A stretch of DNA of 9,455 bases from DATCDR01 sp036510575 (GCA_036510575.1 DATCDR010000211.1:1-9455); one strand, 5' to 3'; counted from the stretch's first letter, positions 1 through 7,374 are shown. The notes: generated by a model not told the origin, from the letters alone. Made by a program: numbers and translations.

Positions 1-45
1 ATGTATAGGTAATACACCCTGTGGCAGAAGATCGCGACTCTTTGA

Positions 46-159
46 CCAGGGAGAACGCGCTGGTCAGCGGCCTATTTCGAAGAAACTTTCGAGACCGACA
101 AAACGGGCCTCAAATCGCTAGCCCGGAAACCTCCGCTAGGCACGCGTTCAGGCCTGACC
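46..159 (+). other. In-frame upstream extension of the permease without a start codon
   Basis: This stretch is open in the permease frame and follows stop codons at 10-12 and 43-45. The encoded residues do not resemble the conserved N-terminal helix of this permease class, and there is no start codon or ribosome binding site. It probably holds the junction where the 5' part of the gene was lost by deletion or rearrangement. A frameshift further upstream, outside the window, is the alternative. The first 45 bases show nothing I can name. Confidence 0.4.
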
Positions 160-2355
160 GTGTTGGGAAGCGTCAACGGTCTCGGCTTCGACCAGGACAG
201 AGCTGCCGTGGTTGAGGGCCGCATGGCCAACCCCGCGAGCGCCAAAGAGTTTGTGACGACCGCGGCGGGTGCTGGGGCGGCCGGATGGCACGTGGGCGAG
301 GTCGTGCCGTTCGGCTTCTACACGGCGTCCCAGATCAACGCACCACGATTCGCCTCGGGGGGCGTCGTGCCGATCGTTACTGTCGACGCCAAGCTGGTGG
401 GCCTCGTCACCCTGAGCGAAGGCGTCGTGCAAGATGACGTCGATCGCTTCCCCACGTTCGCGTTGTTCACTCCAGCGCTTACGAGAAGGCTCATCGATAG
501 TGACACCGCGGCGTTCGTCTTCGACTATGGCCTCCAGCTCGTCCATGGAAGCCAGGACGTCCCGACGGTCGAGCGGGAGATCGTTTCGGCGCTCCCCCCA
601 GGCAGCGATGTGCAACCCCACCTCACCGCGGACACCTCCGCTCGGACCAATCGTGCCATCCGACCCGAGTCCATCGCGCTCGGCGTCTTCGGCCTCATTG
701 CCGCGCTCGCCGCGCTCGCCATCGCCGGCCAGGCCATCGGCCGCCAGCTGCGCGAGCGCCAACACGACCTCGAGGTGCTCCGCGCCCTCGGGGCAGGACC
801 GACGGGGACGACGAGCGATGCGCTCTTCGGCACGCTCGGCGCGGTGATCCTCGGTGCCTTGGGGGCGGCGGGTGTGACGATCGCGCTTTCACCGATCGGC
901 CCGATCGGTCCGGTGCGACCTGTCTATCCGACGCGAGGGATCGCCTTTGACTGGGCAGTCCTCGGACTGGGCGTTGGTGGGGTGATCGTCCTGCTCGGCA
1001 CCGTCGCGGTGGTGCTCGCGTACCGGTCGGCGCCGCACCGGGTCGCGGGGCCACGAAGTGGGGCACCGGGTCGCGGGGTTCTCGCCAATGCGGCCGCCAA
1101 GTCCGGCCTGCCGGTCCCGGCGGTCGTTGGGGTGCGCTTCGCGCTCGAGCCGGGGGGCAGCGGGGGCGCCGTGCCGGTGCGCTCGGCGTTCGTCGGGACC
1201 GCGCTCGCGGTCATCGTGGTCGTCGCCACCCTCACCTTCGGGAGCGGGCTCCACACCCTCGTCTCCCATCCGCCGCTGTACGGGTGGAACTGGACCTATG
1301 CCCTCGCATCCGAGACCGGACCTGACGTCCCCCCACAGGCGGCAGCGCTGCTTGGCCACGACCCCGATGTCGCCGCCTCGTCCGACGCCACGATCGCTGA
1401 CGCGCAGATCGACGGCCAGACTGTCCCGGTGATCTTCGAGGCACCAGGCGCCTCCGTGGTGCCGCCGATCCTGACCGGTCACGTTATGAGGACCAATCGC
1501 GAGGTCGTCCTCGGTGCCGCCACGATCCAGGAGCTGCACACCCGCGTCGGCGGCACCGTGACCGTGACCTACGGAAGCCCCAAAACCGCCCCCTTCTACG
1601 TCCCCCCTACGACGCTCCGCGTCGTGGGAACCGCCACCCTGCCGGCAATCGGTTTCCCGAGCACCGAGGGCGACCACACCTCGATGGGTACAGGCGCGCT
1701 GGTCTCGTCCGGGATCGTCCCCGCTGCGCTCGAAAAAGCCTCACAGAGCCCCGATCGCACGCTCGATGGACCGGAGTTCGTCTTCGTCCGCATGCGCGCG
1801 AACCTGGCCCACGCGGCTGCGCTCGCCGACATCGACCGTATCGCTGACGCGGGTGACAAGGCGTTCGCGCAGGCCCCGAACGGTGACGGCGCCGGCGCCA
1901 CCGTCATCGTGTTCGCCGACCTCTTGCCGGCCGAGATCGTGAATTACCGTTCGATGGGTGCGACACCGGCGGTATTGGCCGGGAGCCTCGCCGCGGGTGC
2001 GGTAGTCGCCCTCGCATTGACCCTTGTTTCCTCGGTTCGCCGGCGACGCAGAGATCTCGCGCTGCTGAAGGCGCTCGGATTCACCGGCGCGCAGGTCTCG
2101 GCTGCGGTCAGCGTCCAGGCCACGGTGGTGGGGATCGTAGGGCTCGTCGTCGGGCTCCCGCTCGGCATCGCGCTCGGACGCTGGCTCTGGGTGCTTTTCG
2201 CCCATCAGATCTATGCCGTCCCCACGCCCACGGTGCCGGTGGACGGGATTGTGCTCGTTGCCCTAGCGGCCATGCTGCTCGTCAACCTTGTCGCCGTCGC
2301 GCCCGGCCGGTCAGCCGCACACACCCTCTCCTCGGTCGTGCTGCGAGCCGAGTAG
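160..2355 (+). CDS. FtsX/MacB-type ABC transporter permease, N-terminally truncated
   Basis: Membrane permease of the FtsX-like (COG0577) class, normally paired with an ABC ATPase and linked to lipid, lipoprotein or peptide transport; the substrate cannot be told. From GTG 160 (731 residues) it has an extracytoplasmic region (1-170), a first FtsX core (hydrophobic spans near 171-192, 220-245, 265-288), another span near 343-364, a second extracytoplasmic region, and a second core (spans near 603-626, 654-680, 696-716). The RRRRRDLALLKALGFTGAQV segment after the 603-626 span is typical of FtsX cores, and a related DLEVLRALGAG segment follows the first span. The frame is open back to 46, where a TGA at 43-45 closes it, with no ATG, GTG or TTG between. 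The usual N-terminal helix and roughly a hundred or more residues are missing, so this is probably a truncated remnant. No ATPase gene is in the window. Its stop overlaps the vapB start (TAGTG). Family is sure, function doubtful. Confidence 0.85.
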   Translation: MLGSVNGLGFDQDRAAVVEGRMANPASAKEFVTTAAGAGAAGWHVGEVVPFGFYTASQINAPRFASGGVVPIVTVDAKLVGLVTLSEGVVQDDVDRFPTFALFTPALTRRLIDSDTAAFVFDYGLQLVHGSQDVPTVEREIVSALPPGSDVQPHLTADTSARTNRAIRPESIALGVFGLIAALAALAIAGQAIGRQLRERQHDLEVLRALGAGPTGTTSDALFGTLGAVILGALGAAGVTIALSPIGPIGPVRPVYPTRGIAFDWAVLGLGVGGVIVLLGTVAVVLAYRSAPHRVAGPRSGAPGRGVLANAAAKSGLPVPAVVGVRFALEPGGSGGAVPVRSAFVGTALAVIVVVATLTFGSGLHTLVSHPPLYGWNWTYALASETGPDVPPQAAALLGHDPDVAASSDATIADAQIDGQTVPVIFEAPGASVVPPILTGHVMRTNREVVLGAATIQELHTRVGGTVTVTYGSPKTAPFYVPPTTLRVVGTATLPAIGFPSTEGDHTSMGTGALVSSGIVPAALEKASQSPDRTLDGPEFVFVRMRANLAHAAALADIDRIADAGDKAFAQAPNGDGAGATVIVFADLLPAEIVNYRSMGATPAVLAGSLAAGAVVALALTLVSSVRRRRRDLALLKALGFTGAQVSAAVSVQATVVGIVGLVVGLPLGIALGRWLWVLFAHQIYAVPTPTVPVDGIVLVALAAMLLVNLVAVAPGRSAAHTLSSVVLRAE

Positions 2356-2568
2356 TGGACCGAGCTGTATGGACGAATATTGAGATCGAGAACATGTGTC
2401 TCCAGGCGGTGATGGATCGCTACCACTTGCGCACCAAGACCGAAGCGGTTGATCTCGCTCTGCGCCACTTCCGCAGGTCAGCCCATGTCACGCGGGGAGG
2501 CGTTGGCCATGAGGGGTTCTAATTCTGCTGGGAGCCTCATCTCCGACTCGCGACCGCGTGGCGCATGA
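2355..2568 (+). pseudogene. vapB: VapB-type antitoxin, frameshifted
   Basis: Antitoxin of a type II VapBC module; it should bind and neutralise VapC and repress the operon. The frame from GTG 2355 encodes a recognisable N-terminal part: TNIEIE (residues 7-12) is the DNA-binding strand, and MDRYHLRTKTEAVDLALRHF (20-39) is the classic VapB ribbon-helix-helix core. This frame then stops at 2520-2522 after 55 residues. The expected continuation, AGQPMSRGEALAMRGS, is present in the next frame from 2473, and that frame runs to a TGA at 2566-2568 overlapping the vapC ATG (ATGA), as in intact vapBC operons. Four bases (2469-2472) sit where three are expected, so a one-base insertion there is the simplest explanation. 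A Trp-Glu pair at 2529-2534 lies in yet another frame, so the tail may carry a second indel. The predicted 55-residue product lacks the proper toxin-binding tail. The GTG start overlaps the permease stop by one base. The symbol is used for the family. Confidence 0.7.
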
Positions 2569-2975
2569 TCCTTGTCGACACCTCGGCTTGGGTGGAGTAC
2601 GACCGGGCAACGGGTAGCCCGGTCGACCGTCGCCTCACTCAGCTCATCACCGATGAGGGACCTATCGCAGTTACCGAGCCAGTTGTAATGGAACTCGCCG
2701 CGGCCGCGTGGACCGACCAACGCGAGATGGATCTACGCCGGTTCCTGCTGAGATTCGTCTTGCTCACCTTCGACTCGGTTGTCGACTTCGATGCGGCGGC
2801 GAACATCTTCGGAACCTGCCGGCGGCTCGGTATCACCCCGCGAGGGATGATGGACTGCATGATCGCTGGCGTCGCGTTGCGTTACGGTGCGACGCTCCTG
2901 GCATTTGATGTCGATATGAAGCGGGTTGCCGACGTGGTAGGCATCAGACTCGACCCTGGCGCGCAAGTGGGATGA
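2565..2975 (+). CDS. vapC: VapC-type PIN-domain toxin (ribonuclease)
   Basis: Toxin of a type II toxin-antitoxin module; PIN-domain VapC proteins are Mg-dependent endoribonucleases that cut tRNA or rRNA. The 136-residue length is normal for the family. The acidic residues expected at the active site are all present: Asp5 in the opening VDTSAW motif, Glu43 in EPVVMEL, Asp97 in GMMDCMIAGVA, and Asp115 and Asp117 in LLAFDVD. No frameshift or internal stop is seen, so the toxin looks intact although the adjoining antitoxin does not. The ATG sits in an ATGA overlap with the ancestral vapB stop, pointing to translational coupling. The stop is overlapped in the same way by a small ORF starting at 2972. 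RNA target cannot be predicted. Confidence 0.9.
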   Translation: MILVDTSAWVEYDRATGSPVDRRLTQLITDEGPIAVTEPVVMELAAAAWTDQREMDLRRFLLRFVLLTFDSVVDFDAAANIFGTCRRLGITPRGMMDCMIAGVALRYGATLLAFDVDMKRVADVVGIRLDPGAQVG

Positions 2976-3097
2976 GAGCGTCGCCCTTCATTCGAGAGCT
3001 AGAACTCGATCCGCCAGGTGAAAGTCAGTATTGGTTCGTGGCGGCTCCGACGGCGGCAGCGATGAGAATCAAAGGGGCTGATGCTCACAGATGTTGA
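2972..3097 (+). CDS. Small hypothetical ORF overlapping the vapC stop
   Basis: A 41-codon ORF begins with an ATG that shares ATGA with the vapC stop and ends at TGA 3095-3097. The product begins MRASPFIRELELDPPGESQY and ends with a single Cys. I do not recognise it. The coupling-type overlap and an acidic-then-hydrophobic composition make it more than random, but it could equally be the 5' remnant of a longer gene that decays in the following stretch. A second short ORF, 3091-3207 in another frame, encodes 38 residues including VVGAGNWFIGR and could be a further piece of that gene. Confidence 0.25.
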   Translation: MRASPFIRELELDPPGESQYWFVAAPTAAAMRIKGADAHRC

Positions 3098-3406
3098 TCG
3101 ACAACCTACCTTCCGTGTCGAGTGCCGTCGTTGGAGCTGGCAATTGGTTCATCGGGCGAACTTGCAGCGATCCCGTCCGACAGATGGAATCGCGAGATTG
3201 GAAATGATCTGGAGCGAGCGAGGCGCAGGATCGATGTGCGAGTCGTCCGAGGCCATACCCCATCTTGACGGCTGGCGGATTGGCGAGCCGTGCACCTCGC
3301 GCGGGGCGCGTATGACTTCTGGGGAGTCGCAGGCGTCGCGCACGCTTGTTGTCAGCGTTCCGCCCGCTGAAGTCGAGGAGACGACGACCAGACAGGTCAA
3401 CGCGCG
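2976..3406 (+). other. Gene-poor stretch between vapC and the MFS gene
   Basis: Apart from the small ORFs at 2972-3097 and 3091-3207, I see no convincing gene. ORFs on both strands cover part of the stretch (3081-3410 on plus, 3149-3571 on minus) but they overlap each other, lack ribosome binding sites and encode Arg/Ser-rich sequences without recognisable motifs. Decayed coding DNA is the likeliest content. No clear terminator or promoter was found. Confidence 0.4.
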
Positions 3407-4951
3407 GTGACCTCGAGCGAGCCACTCGACCAGTCGATCTCGGCCGCCGACACGACGTTCGACGCCGCACTTATCCGCATCGCCGTCGTAGTGCTGCTTG
3501 GCACCGTGATGACGATTGTCGATTCGACCATCGTGAATGTCGCGATCCCGACTCTTGGCCGCGAGCTCCACGCGACTCTCGCGACGATCCAGTGGGCGAG
3601 CACGTCGTATGTGCTCGCCCTCGCAGCGATCATCCCGGTCACCAGATGGGTCATCGATCGGATCGGCGCGAAGAGCGCCTACTTGATCTCTCTCGTCTTG
3701 TTCATCGGCGGTTCGGTCTGCTGTGGTCGCGCCTGGTCGGCGACGTCGCTCATCGGCTTCCGAGCGCTGCAGGGAATCGGTGGTGGAATGCTGGTGCCCG
3801 TAGGCCAGACGATTCTCACAAGGGTCGCCGGTCCGCAGCGAATGGGCACGGTGATGTCCTTGGTCGCGGCGCCCTCGATGATCGGTATCGTGATTGGTCC
3901 GGTCATAGGCGGTCTCGTCCTCGTGACGCTTGGTTGGCGGTGGATCTTTTATGTCAACGTCCCGATCGGGCTTGTCGGGATCGCACTCGCGTTGGCCTTC
4001 GTGCCGCGGGACGAAGAACGTGGTCGAGCACCCTTTGATGTCGTCGGGTTCTTCCTACTGCCGCCCGGACTCGTTCTCTTGATGTTCGGATTTACCGAGT
4101 TCGGCAACATCGGCCACCTCTCGACGTCGGTGCTCGTTGGCCTCATCGGTGGCCCGACGTTGATCGGTGCGTTCGTATGGCGGTCGCTCCATGTCCACGA
4201 CCCGATGCTGAACCTCCGACTCTTTGCCAATCGCCGATTCGCTACCGCCAATATCGCCGGGCTGTTGTTCGTTGCTGCTTCTGGAAGCGGACCGCTCGTA
4301 ACGACGCTCTACTACCAAGTGGGACGCGGCTACAGCCCGCTCGGATCAGGGCTTTACCAGTGCGCGTGGGCGTTCGGCGCAGCGATCGCGTTGCCGATCG
4401 CCGGTCGGATCATCGACCGCTCGGGGCCACGCAAGATCGCGATCGTCGGGATGTTCATCTACGTCGCGTCGAACGTTCCGTGGCTGTTCCTCACGCCAAC
4501 CACGAGCATGTCACTGTTGACGGTGACGCTCTTCGTTCGTGGGATCGGATCAGGCTTCGTGGTCACGCCTCTAATGGCCGCCGGCTACGCCGCACTCACT
4601 AGATCGCAGATGCCGACCGCGACCACGCTTTCGAATATCGCACAGCGCTTCGGTCAGGCCGCCGGCGTCGCGTTCATCGCGGTCGTGGTTCAGCGGGCGA
4701 TCGTGAGCGGACTGCCAAGGCGCTTCTCGACGCTTTCGCGCATCCCTGTCGCGGGTGCAGCGCGACGTATTGTCCTCGCGCCACTCGCGCACGTGTTCGT
4801 GATCGCGTCCTGGGCCTCGATGGTCCTGATCGCAGTCTCGCTCGTCGGGGCGCTCCTGCTGCCGAGAACCCCCGCGGCGGTCGACTCCGACGCACGGCTC
4901 GAGCCGAACGTATCGTCTGGCGTCGCGTCGGTCGACGTCGCCGACCTGTGA
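3407..4951 (+). CDS. DHA2-family MFS multidrug efflux transporter (EmrB/QacA-like)
   Basis: Proton-driven drug exporter of the 14-helix DHA2 subfamily of the major facilitator superfamily, acting in the cytoplasmic membrane. The 514-residue length and hydrophobic pattern fit 14 spans. Family motifs are plain: helix 1 TIVDSTIVNVAIP with Asp39, a motif A variant RWVIDRIGAK at 80-89, motif B RALQGIGGG at 119-127, the antiporter motif C with GPVIGGL at 164-170, then WRWIFYVNVPIG at 177-188, usual for this subfamily. The C-terminal 30 or so residues are polar and cytoplasmic. GTG 3407 is the only usable start near helix 1, because a TGA lies in frame at 3368-3370; GAGGAG at 3375-3380 is too far upstream for a normal binding site, so initiation may be weak. 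No regulator gene is adjacent. Substrate is unknown. Confidence 0.9.
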   Translation: MTSSEPLDQSISAADTTFDAALIRIAVVVLLGTVMTIVDSTIVNVAIPTLGRELHATLATIQWASTSYVLALAAIIPVTRWVIDRIGAKSAYLISLVLFIGGSVCCGRAWSATSLIGFRALQGIGGGMLVPVGQTILTRVAGPQRMGTVMSLVAAPSMIGIVIGPVIGGLVLVTLGWRWIFYVNVPIGLVGIALALAFVPRDEERGRAPFDVVGFFLLPPGLVLLMFGFTEFGNIGHLSTSVLVGLIGGPTLIGAFVWRSLHVHDPMLNLRLFANRRFATANIAGLLFVAASGSGPLVTTLYYQVGRGYSPLGSGLYQCAWAFGAAIALPIAGRIIDRSGPRKIAIVGMFIYVASNVPWLFLTPTTSMSLLTVTLFVRGIGSGFVVTPLMAAGYAALTRSQMPTATTLSNIAQRFGQAAGVAFIAVVVQRAIVSGLPRRFSTLSRIPVAGAARRIVLAPLAHVFVIASWASMVLIAVSLVGALLLPRTPAAVDSDARLEPNVSSGVASVDVADL

Positions 4952-5027
4952 GCGGATCCGTGAAAGGCAAAGGCCTCGCGGAAGGGGAGTGCCAGCCGGG
5001 GTGCAGCCAAATGGGCAGGTCTACAAA

Positions 5028-5040
5028 TACCTACTCGGTA
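5028..5040. promoter_or_regulatory. TACC-N5-GGTA palindrome, possible regulator site
   Basis: TACC and GGTA half-sites flank five bases just after the MFS gene. Symmetric sites of this size are typical of TetR-family repressors, but no such gene is in the window and no promoter is evident, so this could be chance. Confidence 0.15.
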
Positions 5041-5260
5041 CTAGCTGGCTTCCGCTGATCAGGCACCTTCAGTCGGACTCGTCAGGTCTCTCGCCCGGCG
5101 TCCTGTTGAACTCTTGACGTGTCGGAACGGCTTCGCGGGTCAAGATCCCAGCTGTGGTGGGAGGATCCGAGCCACGGAACTTAGGGGCGCTGCAGTGGAT
5201 CACGCCGCTCCAGCTCCGGAGAAGATATCGACCTGAATTATCTGGTTTGGAGAACACGCT

Positions 5261-5278
5261 AGAAGGCGGAGTCCTTCT
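5261..5278 (+). terminator. Weak hairpin, possible terminator
   Basis: AGAAGG and CCTTCT form a six-pair stem around the loop CGGAGT, followed by GTCGTTTC. The short stem and poor T-tract make termination uncertain. Confidence 0.2.
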
Positions 5279-5427
5279 GTCGTTTCATGCTTAGCGGTGT
5301 CTCGATGGTCTCAGGGTCACCCCACCGGTTAATGGGAATAGGGAATCGGGACTGTCAAGCACGGCCACGTGGCAGCGCCACACCGGCCGACCTCTTCGGC
5401 AGCGAAGCCCGAACGCCGGACCGGGGC

Positions 5428-5461
5428 ACCGGTTGAACCGGTTGCCATGATTTGGCAGGAT
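5428..5461 (+). promoter_or_regulatory. Palindrome over a putative promoter of the 5509 gene
   Basis: ACCGGTT-G-AACCGGT (5428-5442) is a perfect inverted repeat. It overlaps a possible -35 element TTGAAC (5433-5438), which lies 17 bases ahead of a weak -10-like CAGGAT (5456-5461). The arrangement suits a repressor operator over a promoter reading into the gene at 5509. The symmetry is seen directly; the promoter and its control are inference. Confidence 0.35.
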
Positions 5462-5762
5462 CCAGTTTGCAGACCCCGAGCATCGGGGCAACAAGAAGGT
5501 GGGAATCGATGATCCTTTTTACGCGAACACTTGCGGTACTCGGGAACCCGCGCGATACCGGAGGTTGGGTCCGAAAGATGGCGACGCTGGTTACCGAGCG
5601 GACTGGGAAGGAGACCGCAGCGTGGGCCGGACTTTCGGGGACCGCGGCTGGCACCATCATCTTCTCCGCCTTCTACCAGAACATCGCGGATTTCGCGACG
5701 GCTACCGAGACGCTCATGGCCGACGAGCAGCACCTCGACGGAGTCGCTGAGGCCCGCCAGTA

Positions 5763-5767
5763 CTTAG
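5763..5767. repeat. Target-site duplication CTTAG, left copy
   Basis: CTTAG directly abuts the left end of the IS1380-family element and matches the copy at 7370-7374. Four-base duplications are more often quoted for this family; here the five-base reading gives exact ends on both sides. Confidence 0.85.
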
Positions 5768-5787
5768 CCTCGATCCACCGATTGACC
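5768..5787 (+). repeat. IS1380 left terminal inverted repeat
   Basis: Twenty bases that match the reverse complement of 7350-7369 without mismatch. The similarity stops just inside this boundary (AGGGCT here against CCGGGT on the other side). Confidence 0.92.
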
Positions 5788-5887
5788 AGGGCTGATCAGC
5801 GCTCCTGATCCACCAAAAAGGCCTCCCCGGCTGGGAGAATGACGATTGCTGAGGTCGTCACATTCCAACAACAGGAAGGCACTTTCT

Positions 5888-7195
5888 GTGTCGTCAGTAT
5901 CGCGCGGTCTCGACCGGATTCGGGTGACCTTCGACGAGCCGACACTCGTCGCCAATGCTGGGCTCGTGCTCATCGCGACCTTGGCGACGCGCCTTGGGAT
6001 CGAGCAGCTCGTGAACCGCCCCCTTCGGCTCAACGGTCGCGTCGGCGGCGCGCTCCCTGGTCGCAAGGTGCTCACGCTCGTGCACGCGATCTGCGCGGGT
6101 GCGAGCCACATCGACCACGCGAATGTGCTGCGCGCGGGTGCCGGGGTCCGTGCTCGGTCACCGGGTGATGGCACCCTCGACGCTCGGGACCTTCCTCCGG
6201 GCCTTCACCTTCGGGCACGTTCGACAGCTCGAGGCCGCAACGGCCGAGGTGCTGAGGCGTGCCTGGGCGATGGGCGCGGGACCCGGTGCGAAACGCCTCG
6301 TGGTCGACGTCGACTCGACGATCTGCGAGGTCACCGGCAGACAGAAGCAGGGCGCGTCCTTTGGCTACACGAAGGTCCGTGGCTATCACCCGCTCCTCGC
6401 CACGCGGGCCGAGACCGGCGAGGTGCTCCACGCGAGAATGCGCAAGGGCTCGGCACACACCGCACGGGGGATGCGGCGCTTTATCGAAGAGCTCGTGCCA
6501 CGGCTCCGCCGAGCGGGGGCGTCAGGTGAGATCGTGCTTAGGTGCGACTCGGGGTTCTGGTCGAACGACACGATGGCCGTCCTCGCTCGCCTCGGTGTGT
6601 GCTTCACGATGGCCGTCCACACCGCCAATGTGGCGATCGCAAAGGTGATCGGGGAGATCACCGAGGACGCCTGGACCCGGTCGACTACACCCCCGACGGC
6701 CTCGCCGACGTCGCCGAGACGACCTACAAGGGCCGACGCCTCATCGTCCGCCGAACGCGCCTCATCGGTCCGGACCAGCAGCTGTGGCCCGACTGGCGAC
6801 ACTTCGGGTTTCTCACCGATCTCGAAGGCACCGCGACAGAGCTCGACGCATTTCACCGTGACCACGCCCGCGTCGAGCTTGCAATCCGCGACCTGAAGGA
6901 GGGGGCGGGCATGGAGCACGTCCCCTCTGGCGAGTTCTCCGCGAACGCGGCATGGCTGTGCTGTGCGGTGCTTGCGCACGATCTCGTCCGCTGGGCCGCT
7001 CTCTTGGGCGGTGTCGTGCAGGCCGGCACCGGCGTCGTCGCACGGACGGTGCGGACCGAGCTGCTCGCCGTCCCGGCGCGGCTCGTCAACCGCTCCGGTG
7101 CTCGAACGCTTCGCATGCCCGAGTGCTGGCCGTGGAAGGACGCGTTCGATCGGGCGCTTCGAAAGCTTCGTGCGATCCCGGCAGCGTCCGGCTGA
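5888..7195 (+). pseudogene. IS1380-family DDE transposase, two compensating frameshifts
   Basis: Transposase that cuts and joins the ends of its own IS. The likely start is GTG 5888, preceded by AGGAAGG; an upstream TTG at 5846 is less likely. Frame one reads from 5888 to about 6142 (ending HANVLRAGA). The family continuation VLGHRVMAPSTLGTFLRAFT is in the next frame from 6147, so one extra G in the GGGG run at 6143-6146 is the probable lesion. That frame carries GEITEDAW to 6674; after it the family sequence PVDYTPDGLADVAETTY is back in the first frame, consistent with one missing base near 6675-6678. Together the pieces give about 435 residues, normal for the family. The catalytic acids are all present: Asp in VVDVDST (6312-6314), Asp in RCDSGF (6546-6548) and Glu in RVELAIRDLK (6875-6877). 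As written, no full-length enzyme is made unless both shifts are bypassed. Confidence 0.88.
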
Positions 7196-7349
7196 GAAAT
7201 CTCCAGCGGTCCGGCGCAGCCGCAGACGTCCACCGATGCGCTGACAGCAGAGAAACGCACGAACCTCTCGTCCGACGCGCCCCGGTTTCCGCCAGGCACG
7301 TGCTGACGGGACACCGACCGCTGCGACTAGCTGACCGGGCGCTACCCGG

Positions 7350-7369
7350 GGTCAATCGGTGGATCGAGG
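7350..7369 (-). repeat. IS1380 right terminal inverted repeat
   Basis: Exact reverse complement of 5768-5787 and immediately followed by the second CTTAG copy. Confidence 0.92.
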
Positions 7370-7374
7370 CTTAG
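7370..7374. repeat. Target-site duplication CTTAG, right copy
   Basis: Matches 5763-5767. Joining across the duplication restores the reading frame of the interrupted gene. Confidence 0.85.

Larger units (their letters stand above)
4952..5508. other. Gene-poor stretch after the MFS gene
   Basis: About 560 bases without a credible gene. One plus-strand frame stays open from 5118 to 5289 (it contains LGALQWITPLQLRRRYRPEL) but has no good start and no recognisable family; it may be a gene scrap. The stretch also holds a TACC-N5-GGTA palindrome at 5028-5040, a small hairpin at 5261-5278 and an operator-like palindrome at 5428-5442. Confidence 0.4.
5509..5808 (+). pseudogene. Small protein, possibly dimeric alpha/beta-barrel type, 3' end replaced by IS1380 insertion
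   Basis: ATG 5509 is favoured because AAGGTGGG lies just upstream; a TTG at 5452 would give a longer form. The product starts MILFTRTLAVLGNPRDTGGW and resembles small NIPSNAP/EthD-like dimeric alpha/beta-barrel proteins in its strand, helix, strand pattern and ~100-residue size; this assignment is tentative. Residues 1-86 are native. The next 13 residues and the stop at 5806-5808 come from the left end of the IS element. Joining 5767 to 7375, which removes the IS and one copy of the CTTAG duplication, restores an open frame: residue 86 is followed by VRAPVGTADNSLVRP and the frame stops at 7443-7445, giving 109 residues. The insertion therefore removed 23 native residues. A palindrome and possible promoter lie upstream. 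Confidence 0.6.
5768..7369 (+). mobile_element. IS1380-family insertion sequence, complete with defective transposase
   Basis: A 1602-bp element bounded by perfect 20-bp terminal inverted repeats (CCTCGATCCACCGATTGACC at the left, its reverse complement at 7350-7369) and a direct duplication CTTAG on each side. It contains one transposase gene in the plus direction, interrupted by two single-base frameshifts. Family assignment rests on the transposase sequence. It sits inside the small gene that begins at 5509. The intact ends and duplication point to a fairly recent insertion, or to mobilisation in trans by a functional copy. Confidence 0.93.

Noticed and set aside
148..765. Minus-strand ORF of 205 codons
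   Set aside because: Opposite the permease extracytoplasmic region, with composition typical of an antisense shadow.
889..1677. Long minus-strand ORF (262 codons) opposite the permease
   Set aside because: It is a shadow of a high-GC gene: Arg/Gly/Asp-rich low-complexity residues, no motif, and the plus strand is clearly an FtsX permease.
3149..3571. Minus-strand ORF spanning the MFS gene start
   Set aside because: It runs over the N-terminal helix of the MFS transporter and has no recognisable motif.
6143..6146. Programmed frameshift in the transposase at GGGG
   Set aside because: Not favoured: the needed shift is followed by an opposite one at about 6675, and this family normally uses one uninterrupted ORF. 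Indels or sequence errors are simpler.
6386..6979. Minus-strand ORF of 197 codons inside the IS1380 element
   Set aside because: Opposite conserved transposase sequence including catalytic residues; no motif of its own.
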